From Phocoena phocoena (Eukaryota > Chordata > Mammalia > Artiodactyla > Phocoenidae), in the NCBI RefSeq assembly GCF_963924675.1, contig NC_089230.1:74949223-75013222 (forward strand): DNA of 64,000 bases, written 5' to 3'. Position 1 is the stretch's first letter, and every line of letters begins with the position of its first letter. Below the pieces are notes generated by a model, which saw only the letters and a program-made list of their open reading frames with translations, ran no database searches and was not told the origin of the DNA. Below, piece after piece: positions 25,570-37,508 of the stretch. The translations under genes and the position numbers were made by a program.

Positions 25570-28124
25570 AATGTTGGATGGATGAATTATTGCTTTATAG
25601 ACACAGATGAATCAACATTATATCTATTTATTTTCTGTGTTCCTTAAGATATCGTTCCTCTTAATAGGAAAAATGCACACCATATGTAAAGCATTTTCCA
25701 TTGTACTTGAAGATGTTTGTTTTGTGACTCACCCAAGACTTTAACTTTCTTTGAATTTACCTCGAAAACACCACAGCACCTATTAAGTATCCTAAAGCAC
25801 TACTGAATTTGCAGTCAAAGTGGAAATACGATGCCTTCTCTGGGTTTGAATACCAAAAGGAAAATTCATAAAGTAAAAATAACATTGCAATTTGGCTTCT
25901 TTAATGAATGTAAGCGATGTATACTGAGTTTATAATTAAAATACTTTCTGTCATTTTGGGGACCCTAAATACTGAATGATGTCTGTGCTATATTTATATT
26001 CACTCTCCTCCCCATTAATAATAGTGTTTCCAGTTGGGAATGAGTGTGGCCATAACTTTTGCTTGGTTTCATTTGGGATTCCAGGATCTAAGGCTTTTCT
26101 CCCTGGCTCTCTGTGTGTCCCATATTACAATTGCATTACTGTTCTGTCTGCTTTGGGAAAATATTTTTACCAACAGTCTTATTCATATATATGTATATTT
26201 AATTTTTAGACAAAGATGTGAACTATGAAAAAGTGTATCAGAAAGAAAGATTGTAATGTTTTGGAGGCATTTACAAATTTTAAAGAATACATGTAGGGTT
26301 TTTTTGTGTGACAAAAAGTTATAAATGAAAGGACTCCATTGTTTTCAGCTACTACGTTGATTTGTCACTTTTAAACTAAGCCTCCTCTGGGCCCAGCATT
26401 CCATGAAACATCTCTAGTAGACTTTGAAAGACATAACCAACAGAATTTTTTCTACTCTGTTCACTTCTAAGTCTGTTATCTCTATAGGTTAGTGTTCTGA
26501 TGCATGAGAAATAACCCCCCAAATTTCCATGACCACATAGCATTTAGCCTTCTGTACAAATAAAACATGAGCCTGAACACAATGTCCTAGGGAAGGTCTG
26601 AAGTCTCAAAAGGAAGTGAAATGGCTTCCTTTTTCTTAATGTCTTTTCCTGTAAGTCAAGGATGAGACTGCATATCCATGCAGAAAAAATGAAAGTCCAG
26701 AACTGTATTTAGGAAAAGATATATATATATAAAATAAAAAATGTATATATACATATATATTAGAACTTTCCTCTTCTCTTCTTTTATAACTCTTACTGGT
26801 GAATTCTTACTTAAAACTAGTGTATCAGTTATGCTGCTTTCCATTTCACCCAATGGATTGTGTTTTTTGTTTCTTTATTAAATAGACAATTCAGTTAAGC
26901 TCATTGGGATCTTTATTCAAAATCAGGGTTTTTTCCTCTACTGGGATTAAATAAAAATTTAAGATATCTTTGATTATATTTTTTCATGGAGAAGAGAATA
27001 AAAAAATTGGCATCTGCCATCAGATGATGGATTTTGTGACCACTCCTATTTGCATTACTTATTTCTATAGTCTTTATACCTACTGTTCTGAGGGTTGTCA
27101 TCAGGTAAAGGATGGTGCCTTGCTTATAAATGTGTTGAAAAAAGAATGAATGGATAAAGATGTTTATTTCTTCCCCACATGTGGTTACACAAAAATTTAG
27201 AGAAAAAGTCTTTTTTTTCCCACTTTTTTCTATAAAATATGTAACTCTTTATCCAAAAAAAAAAAAGCATTGTTTGATTGCATTCCTTGCCTCACTGTAG
27301 GTAGAACATAGGCAAAGAGAGGTTACTAGAAGCAAGGATAACACCTAAGTACAATGGTCATTACTTCCATTTTAAACTTCAAGTGATATCAATCTTTGTT
27401 AATTAATCTTTAACACTCACCTGTGTTGTTTCCAGGAGCTGCTGTAATTCACCTGACCATTGAGAACCTGGAAATCCTGCAATCCACAGCCAAACTTCTT
27501 GAGCACAACTTCTTGTTTCAGAGGCAAGAAAATGGTTTCATGCCTACCATAGCCTCACTGGATGCACAAACTGGGGATCCTTGGTGACACACTTTTATAA
27601 TTTTCCTAATTGTATTTGAAGCAGTTTCAATAGTGACATATAATCACAACTTTCCTACTCGTTGGGACATCATAGGCAAGTTTTTCTTTACACCGTAAAA
27701 CATAGAGTAAAATAGCTAAAGCGTTATTTCTGGACAAAGAAGGGATTCAGGAACTTGGTGTACATTGCATGATTCTACCTTTGTTGCAATCTGTATAATT
27801 ATATTTTCTGTGAAGGGACATGCCTTGCTTAAGAATAATGGTCACAGATTATTAATCCCATATGTTTCCTGTGGAAAGGAAGGAATGTCCCATGTCAAAG
27901 CTCAATAGTCTCTGCTCCAATAAGGGCCCTCTTAAGATATCCCATAATAGCAGGAACATCCTTGCCTTGGGGACTTAATGCCCACTAGTCTTGATGTCCC
28001 TGAATAAGACCTCATCAAAGTCTGCACTGACACTTTACTTCATTGCCTAATGCTTCCTGTTAAGAAGAAGGCCTTATTAGTCTGACATCTGTTGAGAAAA
28101 GTTAGTATTCTCATTAAGGTTCAG
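25570..28124. other. Unassigned DNA (2.5 kb)
   Basis: Contains short AT repeats (26718-26760) and an A-run at about 27254. A possible exon at 27.44-27.59 kb was considered and rejected. No other feature. Confidence 0.4.
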
Positions 28125-28280
28125 GATAAAAAGCAGAGCTTGGAAGTTAGCCAGGTTCGTATCCTAGTTCTGCCACCTACTAGACACATATCTGGGTGAG
28201 TCACTAAACCCTTCCAAGCCTTCGTTTCCTAGTCTTTCAAATGAGGATAGTGCCTGTCTGTGGTACAGTAAAGGTGAATT
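28125..28280 (+). mobile_element. MIR SINE relic
   Basis: Sense MIR core: 'tcctagttctgccacctact', 'ctgggtgagtcactaaaccc', 'cgtttcctagtctttcaaat' and 'gaggatagtgcctgtctg'. Confidence 0.82.
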
Positions 28281-28289
28281 ATGACCCAG

Positions 28290-28400
28290 TGTTTTGCAAG
28301 TGTCAATTTGCATAAGAATCACTTGGTAGATTTTAACAAGCTCACAGTTGATCCCTAACATAGCTGGTTTGTGGATCACACTCTGAGTGGTAGAAGATTG
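28290..28400 (+). mobile_element. MER5A-like hAT fragment
   Basis: 'tttgcataagaatcacttgg', 'tagattttaacaagctcaca' and 'tggatcacactctgagtgg' match the MER5A-type consensus as I remember it. It ends directly against the solo LTR. Confidence 0.65.
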
Positions 28401-28404
28401 TAAG

Positions 28405-28956
28405 TGGTGCCCGAATATACAAATAGATAATAGCCAACCATATATAAAAATAGAACTTAGACCCATAGCTTCCAGCAACCTCCCCAGGAAGCCAACCCCT
28501 TATCTTTAATAAGTAGCCCAGGAAGCCAGCCAACAATAAGTCAGACCTGCAGGAAGTCAGACTGCTATCTGTTGTAATAATTCAGGAAGCCAAGCAATAA
28601 CTTCTGTAGCAATCAGACCAAAATCGGGACTTGACTGGTAACCGACAGCTTCCCTAATTTTTGTCTAGCCTTCCAAGTTAGGACCTACTAGACAAAGCCA
28701 AATATGCATCCCTAACCAATCATACAGGGCGTTCCGTTTCTAGTTAGCCTGCCTCCTGCATCCCCATGCCAAGAGCCTCCAATCAGGGCACACCCGAAGC
28801 CTTCCCTGTTTTCCACTAAAAACTATTCCACTCCTCTGCCTGCTTTTGAGTCTCTGCCAAAATGCAAGTGGTGGTGGCTGACTCCCTTGCTATAGCAAAC
28901 TCTGCGTAGAAAGCCCTTGCTTGTTATTCTTTGGTCGGCCTTTGTTTGTTTCTACA
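28405..28956 (+). mobile_element. Solo LTR of an old endogenous retrovirus (ERV1-like)
   Basis: A 552-bp unit beginning TGGTGCCCG and ending TCTACA, flanked on both sides by TAAG (28401-28404 and 28957-28960), a 4-bp duplication as expected for ERV1. The 3' part has typical LTR text: 'tgagtctctgccaaaatgca', 'ggctgactcccttgctatag' and a C/T-rich end. No internal coding region, primer-binding site or polypurine tract adjoins it, so it is a recombined solo LTR. No viral protein is encoded. Family from memory; subfamily unknown. Confidence 0.75.
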
Positions 28957-28960
28957 TAAG

Positions 28961-30179
28961 TGGCTTATGAAAAGTGCCTATTATTTAGTGAGGGCTTAGT
29001 GAATGGCAGCCTCAGACCTCTAGAAGACAGAAGAGCTAGACGCTTCTCTCCTCACCTTGGAGGAGGTCTTCATCTTCCAGCTTTCTACCTCCAGTCCCCC
29101 AGAGAGGTGGTTTACTGCCCTCATTAAAGTTCACACACACGCTGCTTAGTTCATCTTTCCTTGGTAATATCTTCTCTTAAATTAGAAGGAGCTTGTCTGT
29201 TTGTCTTTTTTCTTTTTCTTTTTTTTTTTTTCTTTATCCTCTCCTTTCATTTAGTCACAAAGAAGCCCAGACAATCACCAATTAACTTCTTTCCCCTTCC
29301 TCTAAGGACTGTGGTTATTGGTGGATGATATCTTCCATCCAGGGAAAGGCCAGGTCATTTCTCATTTGTAAGCCCATCACTCTCATCCCTTATACTGTTC
29401 TGTCCCATACGTCCTCAGAAAAACTCGTGACGTTTTGCTTTAATCTACTACCACTTTCCCTGTATGTATGTCTCCCTTGGGGAACTCACTTGGAGGAGAG
29501 ATTGCTGGGCCAAGGGAGGATTTGGACCCTCTTGGCTTTCCCAGCCTAGAGTCCCCCCAACAGCCTTCCAATCTCACTCCCTTTTCCCCACCGATCATTA
29601 CTGTGTATAAACATGATTACCCTAGAGGTATCTTAACGGAAGGAATAGAGAGAGCATCCTCCAAGGAGGAAGAGAAGGAAAAGAGTGACTCAGATTTCTA
29701 ACAGTCCAAGTCCAAATGCAAATTCCATGACCCGAATTGACATTTGAAAATCTATTTGACGCAGCAAAAAGAACAATATACAAATGGCTGTGCAACAGGA
29801 GTGCTTCAAACATAGATATCAATTGCCAAGTATTGGGATTGTTAGAAGTGTGTTTACTTTTAAACCCTTTCACAAAAAAGGAGAAAATATATTTTAGAAT
29901 GTGTGTCTTTATCAAGCATTTTCCCCACATCTTTGAATAATTTAAGGCTTCTGTCTCGCTAGCAGCTTTTTAGTATATTTTGATATAGTCAAAAATACAT
30001 GATAGCTCAGTGCGTTTGTTTTGTGAACGCTTTGCAAGTCACCCCACTTTCTTGCAGGTTGCCCTATGAGATAGAAAAGGATCTGAGATATTCCCAATGG
30101 GAAAAGATCTTCCCATTTTCTTAATAGTACAATGAAATTAAAAGGTTCTACTAAAAGCTGTGGTTGAGAAGAGGATTGG
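28961..30179. other. Unassigned DNA
   Basis: Includes a T-rich run at 29204-29234. GC is moderately higher around 29.0-29.7 kb, where overlapping frames of 74-102 codons exist on both strands without recognisable protein features. Confidence 0.4.
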
Positions 30180-30184
30180 CATTG

Positions 30185-30312
30185 CTGTAGAACTTTTTCA
30201 AAATACTGTTCCTCAGGCTTCTCTGCAGCAGATCCTGATTCAGTAGCTCTGGAGCGGGTCCTTTAAATCCATATTTCTAAACGTTCTCTAAGTGATTTTG
30301 GTGCCTGTCAGG
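30185..30312 (+). mobile_element. MER5A-like hAT fragment
   Basis: 'gatcctgattcagtagctct', 'tccatatttctaaacgttct' and 'aagtgattttggtgcctg' resemble the MER5A consensus. Diverged. Confidence 0.55.
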
Positions 30313-30424
30313 TTTGGCTTAGGAGCTGCAATTAGACGGATGCCAGTTGGTGTGATTAAAATACTTCTGGGTTGGAAAAGCCTGCGGTCCTTTGTAAAGC
30401 AAAGCAATTGAATTCAATTGCACG

Positions 30425-30530
30425 ATACTTATCGGATGCCCACTCTGTGTCAGACACCTCGGTGTTTGCTGCAGATACCAAGGTGAACACACCTTGTTCT
30501 TGTCCTCAATTGGCACAGAGACTAGGCAGA
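30425..30530 (-). mobile_element. L2 3'-end relic
   Basis: Antisense L2 end: 'cggatgcccactctgtgtca', 'gacacctcggtgtttgctgc', 'agataccaaggtgaacacac' and 'ttcttgtcctcaattggcac'. Confidence 0.65.
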
Positions 30531-30540
30531 GGAGAATAGG

Positions 30541-30640
30541 GAGTGAGAGAGAGAAACAGTGAGAGGGAGGGAAGGAGAGAGAGAGAAAAAGAGGAAGGAA
30601 GAGGGAGGGGAAGAAGAAGGAAGAGAGAAAAAGAATGAAT
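30541..30640. repeat. Purine-rich (GA/GGAA)n tract
   Basis: About 100 bp of almost pure A and G on the plus strand. The Arg/Glu/Lys-rich frame over it is a by-product of the tract. Confidence 0.9.
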
Positions 30641-33600
30641 CAAACACCCTGCAGAGGGTGGCAAGAAAGATGCCGATACATCCTACTGGATTTAAGAGAG
30701 GAACAAGGAGGAAAGAAAAACCTACAGAAGAGAAAATAATTTTGGATCTGCCTTGCGAGGGTCACAAGAAATATGGTAGCGTGATTCCCAGCCACCGTGT
30801 TGAGCAATGTGGGGACCATGGAGTGCTCCCATGTAAAGTGTCCACAGCGCGCCTGTAAGAAATCCTGTAGGAGTTGATGAAATGGAAGGGGAGTTAAGAT
30901 CTTTGGCAATCACAGGGTCAAGGGAACGTGAGACAAGAATGTTGGCTTGGATCCCTACTGTGGTACCCTTTTTAACAAGAACAATTAATGGAAAATACAA
31001 GTTGTATGGAGGGTTTTAGATGACAAATTTTTACTGGTCTGATAATTGAATACATATCACTGTTTCAATTTGGGAGTTTAAAATGGATACTAGTGGCAGT
31101 GAAAACACTAAAATTTAATCCGTTTGTATTTATTAGGGAGCAGTGTAGAATGATACCTTGCCTTTAGGTCCTCAAAAACTAAGCATTAACCAATTGCTTT
31201 ATTGCTCTAGCATTTACTATTTCATGAACAAGAATAAGTCCTCTTGGCAATGTCCTTAAAACTTATTGATTTTTCATTTTTTTCCCAAATCAATGGCATT
31301 TCTGAAATATGCTTTCTCTGCCCAGCTATGTATGATACTATTGTTCGTCTTTTGATGGTCAACCCTATTTCCAGTATCCTTGAGCAAAGCAGTTAACTGG
31401 TAGTTTTCCTACTAAACTGGAAATCACAATGGTAGGGTCAGAGCCTTTGCAGCCATCTACATGGTGAGTATGTATATTCCATTAGAAACAAACCTCAGAG
31501 AACACAGGAAAGCATTACCTAAATATTTACTAAGAATAAATTCATAGAACATAGAGCAAGTCCTTTGAAAACTGTACCTGGCCAGGTTCTTGAATATCAC
31601 TTCTTACGTTCCTCTTGAAAAGATTACTTTAATTTCTGTTCCTATATATTCAAGAAATCCTGTCACTTATGGTTGCCTTGATATGCTCACATGAATGAAA
31701 CTCTGAAAGTCTTATTTTTATTTAAAGTTTCAAATAAACTGTCCTAAATAGAACTAAATAAGTGATATTAAATATTTTGCAGCTATTGACATTTTCCTAT
31801 ATTACATTACTATTATGCCTACTGCAGAAGGAAAATTTCCCTGTGATACTACATGAACGGCAAGCCCATTTTCTACTAAAGAAACTGTAAGAACATTTCC
31901 AAGACATTCAGTTACAGTCAAAGGTCGCAGATGGAATTAGGAGCTCTGGTCTCCTGATTTTGAGCTAGCGACCCACACTTCCAAGAAACGGGCCTTTTCC
32001 TCAACATTCCACTTAGATTCTCTACCAGGATGCAGTCTAATACCAAATATTTGTGTTTCACCAACAGCCCCAGCTACATATTACTTTGAGTCTTGCCTAA
32101 GTCTGTTAGGATGTCTTGAGCACTGGTTTTGATGGTGGGCATGACCCTTGACCCTTTGGTCTCAGTTGATACGAGGCTATGTATGGGGACTAACTAAAAT
32201 GATATTATGAATAAAATAAATTTGTTTGGAAACATTCACCATCTAAATCCTGACCCAGGATCCAACTTTTAAAACCAAACCTCTTTTAATTATTTCACAC
32301 CTATGATGAACTTTGGAATATACCATTGTCTTCCTTTACCGTGCCAACCACTTAATGTATAGAAATTGTTTATTCATTCCAAGGGTGAGGCAAAGGACAT
32401 GCATTGAATCCTGGTCTGGCCAATTAGATTTGTACAAACAGAAACATCAGTGGCTGGGAGAGGGGACATTAGAGACCAGCTATCCATCCTTCACGTCATA
32501 GCTGAGGAAAGAAAGATCCAGAGAGGCCAGCTGGTCTGATTCATCCAAATTTGAATCGAGGTCATGTGATGGAAACAGGTGTAGAACTTGGAGACTCTGA
32601 CGTCTCATTGTTCTTTCCCCTAAGTTACAAGTAATTCTGCTCCAATGTGACAGACACCACCTCCAAATCTGACCTTTGGATGGCTAGTGGCTAGCAGGAA
32701 GTAAGTTGAGACCGTGCATGGTCACGGAGAGGTCATTTTCATTCATGTGACATGACATGACATAACATGACATAACTGTTGGAAGAGCAGAAGTATGACC
32801 ATCCTGCATCAGCATCCTTTTCTTTTTTTGGCACATTTTGGGGTGGGGATCAGATATTAAGATTTAAACTCTGAACTAATATATACACTTAGAGCCAATA
32901 TAATGACTCTGTCAATTATAGATATGTGATGTTGGGACAAAGCATTTATTTTTTTCTAGTTCTCACTTTTCTTGACTATAAAGTAGGGTCAGTTATATAT
33001 TACTATGTGGGATTTGCAGAGTACATGAAATAAATGGTCCACCTTAAATGTTATATAAGTAAATTGTCCTGCTATTAATAATGAAGCTTTTCTCTATGAA
33101 GTTTCTTATGGCTATGAGTAATAAGAATAGGAAACAGACTAAGAATCTTAGACATAATGTAGTTTAATATGTAATATTTCTTTCCAGATATACACACTAA
33201 GAGAGATGCATAAATTGTATACATAAGAATTAACTATCCTTACATATAAGTCCTTCTTTTGACAGGCAACTAATATCATTTAACTATTTGTATTATAATT
33301 ATGTTTGCATTATTTAATGATACATTTGGTATCAAAGCAATGAATCAATATATAAATGGGAAGAAAAGCACACTTTATATTCTATTAATTTATAATGTAA
33401 CGTCATACAGAATTCATGAAATCCCTTCACTAATTCTCATCAGTCAAAAAAGATTTTCAGAATTCATTTGTGTTATGGGTCTTTTCACAATGAACAAGAA
33501 ATAGCAAAATCTTTTTCTTAGCTTAAAGAGTAGGGAACTGCTAGGAACTGCTTTCATTTATAAAACAGATTTTCATGGAGTTTCTTTTAATATGACTTTA

Positions 33601-34227
33601 TAAAGCACAGTCAGTTCTTTAATTTGTATGGATTATTTAATTATATAATGGTTATTAAATGAACTAAACAGAATTATATTTTATCCTAATGAAAAGCTAT
33701 ATATGAGTACTTTTTCCATTCACCTTACACAGGAGCTACACAACATCATTAGAACCCTAACAAAGTATTAACTCAAATATTGGACACATATGCCTCTCCT
33801 TGTCCCAGGCCCATGGTTGAATGGTTTCTCACCACCACATCTCTCTCTTTTACATATGATGTCTTTCATAATTACATCCAAATGAAAGATTTTCTAATTT
33901 GAGCATAGCAGTTAAACATTTATAAGAATGAAGTGAAAGTAAGCTTTTTAAAATCATGCCAAAGGAAAGTGGAAACCCAAAAGGGATTCTATCAAGAAGA
34001 CAATTCAGAGCCTTTTTCTCTCTCCTCGCACTGTGGATTTTAGTCTCGGGAACAAGTATGGTATGTAGCATAGAATTTAACACTGGCTGCTGGGCTAGGA
34101 GACAGAATGTATTATCCAATGCATAAATAATATGTGATGTAATTGGAACAGTTTTCTTTGAAGAGTTAAAGCATATTGCAAGTGGCCAAATTAGGCTGGC
34201 TTAATTTCATTTCACTTAAGATATTGC
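30641..34227. other. Unassigned DNA (3.6 kb)
   Basis: No coding sequence recognised. 32747-32775 holds a short ACATG pentanucleotide repeat. 32440-32575 ('gaggaaagaaagatccagag') faintly resembles an old SINE but is too diverged to name. Confidence 0.4.
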
Positions 34228-34305
34228 AATTCAAAAAATATTTATTGAATGCCTATTTTCTGCCAAGTATTGAGGTCTTACACATATTTCAAGTTGCTTA
34301 TGAGA
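34228..34305 (-). mobile_element. L2 3'-terminal fragment
   Basis: 'aaaaaatatttattgaatgc' and 'ctgccaagtattgaggtctt' resemble the antisense L2 end. Short and diverged. Confidence 0.5.
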
Positions 34306-34494
34306 TAGTTAAATCTAAGAGATCCATATAGAATTTAGTAGGTCCAGAATCAACCTGACTCTTTCCCACCCTCATACTTCTTTTTCTCTGCTTATTATAT
34401 TAATAAATGTCCAGCCATAAAACTAGAGGCCCAAGAGAGTCCCTAGGTATCGTTGAAGTTCCTTCCTCTCCCTTACTTTCCTACATAGAATTTA

Positions 34495-34995
34495 TCGCCA
34501 AATCCAATTGATTTAGTCTCTGATATGCTTCTGGAAATCATCCCCTACTTCTCAATACAACTACTCCTGGTCTAATGCAATCCTTTCTTTCTGTCCTGGA
34601 CTCTTCCGATAATCTACTATCCAGTTTTCCTTCCTCTTTGTGTCACCAAATTTCTTTTCTCCCTAAGCACTGCCATTAAGCAGCTTTCTCTAGTACAGAC
34701 CTAAGCACATTATAACCACACTTAATATCTTTCACTGGATCTCCATTGCCTATAAAACTAGAACCAGGTCCAAATTCCATGGAATTATTGCCCTTGCCTC
34801 AAGCTCTCATCCCCCTTTCTATACCTATGCCCTGGGCTCCAGTCACCTTTGCCATCCTCTAATCTACCATGTTCTTTCAGGTCTCTGTGCCTTGGATGCT
34901 CTCCCTGCCTGGAATTCCTCTTTATCCTGTATGACTGAAAAACATCTACTGATTTCTCAAGATCCAGTTTAAGGACTACTTTCTCAATTAAGCCA
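34495..34995 (+). mobile_element. L2 fragment, sense
   Basis: Sense L2 ORF2 end and 3' UTR: 'tcactggatctccattgcct', 'aaaactagaaccaggtccaa', 'cttggatgctctccctgcct', 'ggaattcctctttatcctg' and 'gatccagtttaaggactact'. Its 3' limit lies just before the old L1 tail. Confidence 0.75.
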
Positions 34996-35044
34996 TTTTT
35001 TAAAGAGTTATTCAATTCAATTTATTTATTTGTTTATTGTTCAT

Positions 35045-35239
35045 TTATTTTAAAAAATTTATTTTATATTGGAGTATAGTTGATTTACAACGTTGTGTTA
35101 GTTTCAGGTGTACAGCAAAGTGATTCATTTTTACATATACATGCATCTATTATTTTTCAGATTCTTTTTCCCATGTAGGTTATTACAGAATATTGAGTAG
35201 AGTTCCCTGGACTATACAGCAGGTCCTTGTTGATTATCT
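35045..35239 (-). mobile_element. Older L1 3' end, distal half of a split copy
   Basis: Antisense L1 3' end starting at its T-rich tail: 'attggagtatagttgattta' at about 35070, 'cagcaaagtgattca' and 'gagtagagttccctggacta'. It matches the copy at 42.96-43.40 kb, which is continuous across the point where this one is interrupted. The rest of the element is at 40441-40715; the SINE at 35240-35447 and the younger L1 at 35468-40440 lie between. Confidence 0.92.
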
Positions 35240-35447
35240 TTTTTTTTTTTTTTTTTGCAGTACGCGGGCCCCTCACTGCTGTGGCCTCTCCCGTTGCGGA
35301 GCACAGGCTCCGGAGGCGCAGGCTCAGCAGCCATGGCTCACGGGCCCAGCCGCTCCACGGAATGTGGGATCTCCCCGGACCCGGGCACGAACCCGTGTCC
35401 CCTGCATCGGCAGGCTGACTCTCAACCATGCACCACCAGGGAAGCCC
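35240..35447 (-). mobile_element. CHR-type SINE nested in older L1
   Basis: Antisense SINE, T-tail at 35240-35256 and head 'ccagggaagcc' at about 35437-35447. The 9-bp repeat 'tgattatct' at 35231-35239 and 35448-35456 is the duplicated L1 target. Confidence 0.95.
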
Positions 35448-35826
35448 TGATTATCTATTTCATTTTATTATTTTTTTTTACATCTTTATTGGAGTATAAT
35501 TGCTTTACAATGGTGTGTTCGTTTCTGCTTTATAACAAAGTGAATCAGTTATACATATGTTCCCATAGCTCTTCCCTCTTGCGTCTCCCACCCTCCCTAT
35601 CCCACCCCTCCAGACGGTCACAAAGCACCGAGCTAATCTCCCTGCACCACGCGGCCGCCTCCCACTAGTCATCTACCTTACGTTTGGTAGTGTATATATG
35701 TCCATGCCTCTCTCTCGCTTTGTCACAGCTTACCCTTCCCCCTCCGCATATCCTCAAGTCCATTCTCTAGTAGGTCTGTGTCTTCATTCCTGTCTTACCC
35801 CTAGGTTCCTCATGACATTTTTTTCC

Positions 35827-37450
35827 TTAAATTCCATATATATGTGTTAGCATACGGTATTTGTCTTTCTCTTTCTGACTTACTTCACTCTGTATGACAC
35901 ACTCTAGTTCTATCCACCTCATTACAGATAGCTCAATTTCATTTCTTTTTATGGCTGAGTAATATTCCATTGTATATATGTGCCACATCTTCTTTATCCA
36001 TTCATCCGATGATGGACACTTAGGTTGTTTCCATCTCCGGGCTACTGTAAATAGAGCTGCAATGAACATTTTGGTACATGACTCTTTTTGAATTATGGTT
36101 TTCTCAGGGTATATGCCCGGTAGTGGGATTGCTGGGTCTTATGGTAGTTCTATTTGTACTTTTTTAAGGAATCTCCATACTGTTCTCCACAGTGGCTGTA
36201 TCAATTTACATTCCCACCAATAGTGCAAGAGAGTTCCCTTTTCTCCACACCCTCTCCAGCATTTATTGTTTCTAGATTTTTTGATGATGGCCATTTTGAC
36301 TGGTGTGAGATGATATCTCATTGTAGTTTTGATTTGCATTTCTTTAATGATTACTGAAGTTGAGCATTCTTTCATGTGTTTGTTGGCAGTCTGTATATCT
36401 TCTTTGGAGAAATGTGTATTTAGGTCTTCTGCCCATTTTTGGATTGGGTTGTTTGATTTTTGTTATTGAGCTGCATGAGCTGCTTATAAATTTTGGAGAT
36501 TAATCCTTTGTCAGTTGCTTCATTTGCAAATATTTTCTTCTATTCTGAGGGTTATCTTTTGGTCTTGTTTATGGTTTCCATCGCTGTGCAAAAGCTTTGA
36601 AGTTTCATTAGGTCCCATTTGTTTGTTTTTATTTCCATTTCTCTAGGAGGTGGGTCAAAAAGGATCTTGCTGTGATTTATGTCATAGAGTGTTCTGCCTA
36701 TGTTTTCCTCTAAGAGTTTGATAGTTTCTGGCCTTACATTTAGGTCTTTAATCCATTTTGAGCTTATTATTGTGTGTGGTGTTAGGGAGTGATCTAATCT
36801 CACGCTTTTACATGTACCTGTCCAGTTTTCCCAGCACCACTCATTGAAGAGGCTGTCCTTTCTCCACTGTATATTCCTGCCTCCTTTATCAAAGATAAGG
36901 TGACCATATATGCATGTCCTATAAATATCAGTTAAGTTCATCTTGTTTAATGTATCATTTAAAGCTTGTTTCCGTATTTATTTTCATTTTGGATGATCTG
37001 TCCATTGGTGAAAGTGGGGTGTTAAAGTCCCCTACTATGAATGTGTTACTGTCAATTTCACCTTTTATGGCTGTTAATATTTGCCTTCTGTATTGAGGTA
37101 CTCCTACGTTGGGTGCATAAATATTTACAATTGTTATATCTTCTTCTTGGATCGATCCCTTCATTATGTAGTGTCCTTCTTTGTCTCTTGTAATAGTCTT
37201 TAAAGTATATTTTGTCTGATGTGAGAACTGCTACTCCAGCTTTCTTTTGATTTCCATTTGCATGGAATATCTTTTTCCATCCCCTCACTTTCAGTCTGTA
37301 TGTGTCCCTAGGTCTAAAGTCAGTCTCTTGTAGACAGCATATATATGGGTCTTGTTTTTGTATCAATTCAGCCAATCTCTGTCTTTTGGTGGGAGCATTT
37401 AGTCTATTTACATTTAAGGTAATTATCGATATGTATGTTCCTATTACCAT
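35827..37450 (-). pseudogene. L1 ORF2 remnant: endonuclease start joined to C-terminus
   Basis: Starts at 37450 with MVIGTYISIITLN and keeps endonuclease text, including GWKKIFHANGNQKKAGVAV and an intact GDFNTP motif at about 37020, though frameshifted near 37150 and 36950. At about 36914 it jumps from TDIYRT (endonuclease) to [10 protein letters not shown] (far C-terminal), losing about 2 kb including the whole reverse transcriptase. The C-terminal part has a nonsense codon near 36552 but still shows [13 protein letters not shown] (about 36260) and ends with HIYGI. No catalytic RT remains. Confidence 0.94.
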
Positions 37451-37508
37451 TTTCTTAATTGTTTTGGGTTCGTTATTGCAGGTCTTTTCCTTCTCTTGTG
37501 TTTCTTGC

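Noticed and set aside
27430..27590. Possible exon after a 'tgtttccag' acceptor-like sequence
   Set aside because: No long frame, no paired donor, no recognisable protein; such acceptors are frequent by chance.
30559..30858. 99-codon charged frame rich in Arg, Glu and Lys
   Set aside because: Its first part is a purine tract, which always encodes Arg/Glu/Lys/Gly; the remainder has no recognisable features.
36897..36945. Spliced integrated L1 as the explanation for the ORF2 deletion
   Set aside because: I see no GT donor or AG acceptor at the junction. A short shared 'cat' favours microhomology. Not excluded without a precise alignment.
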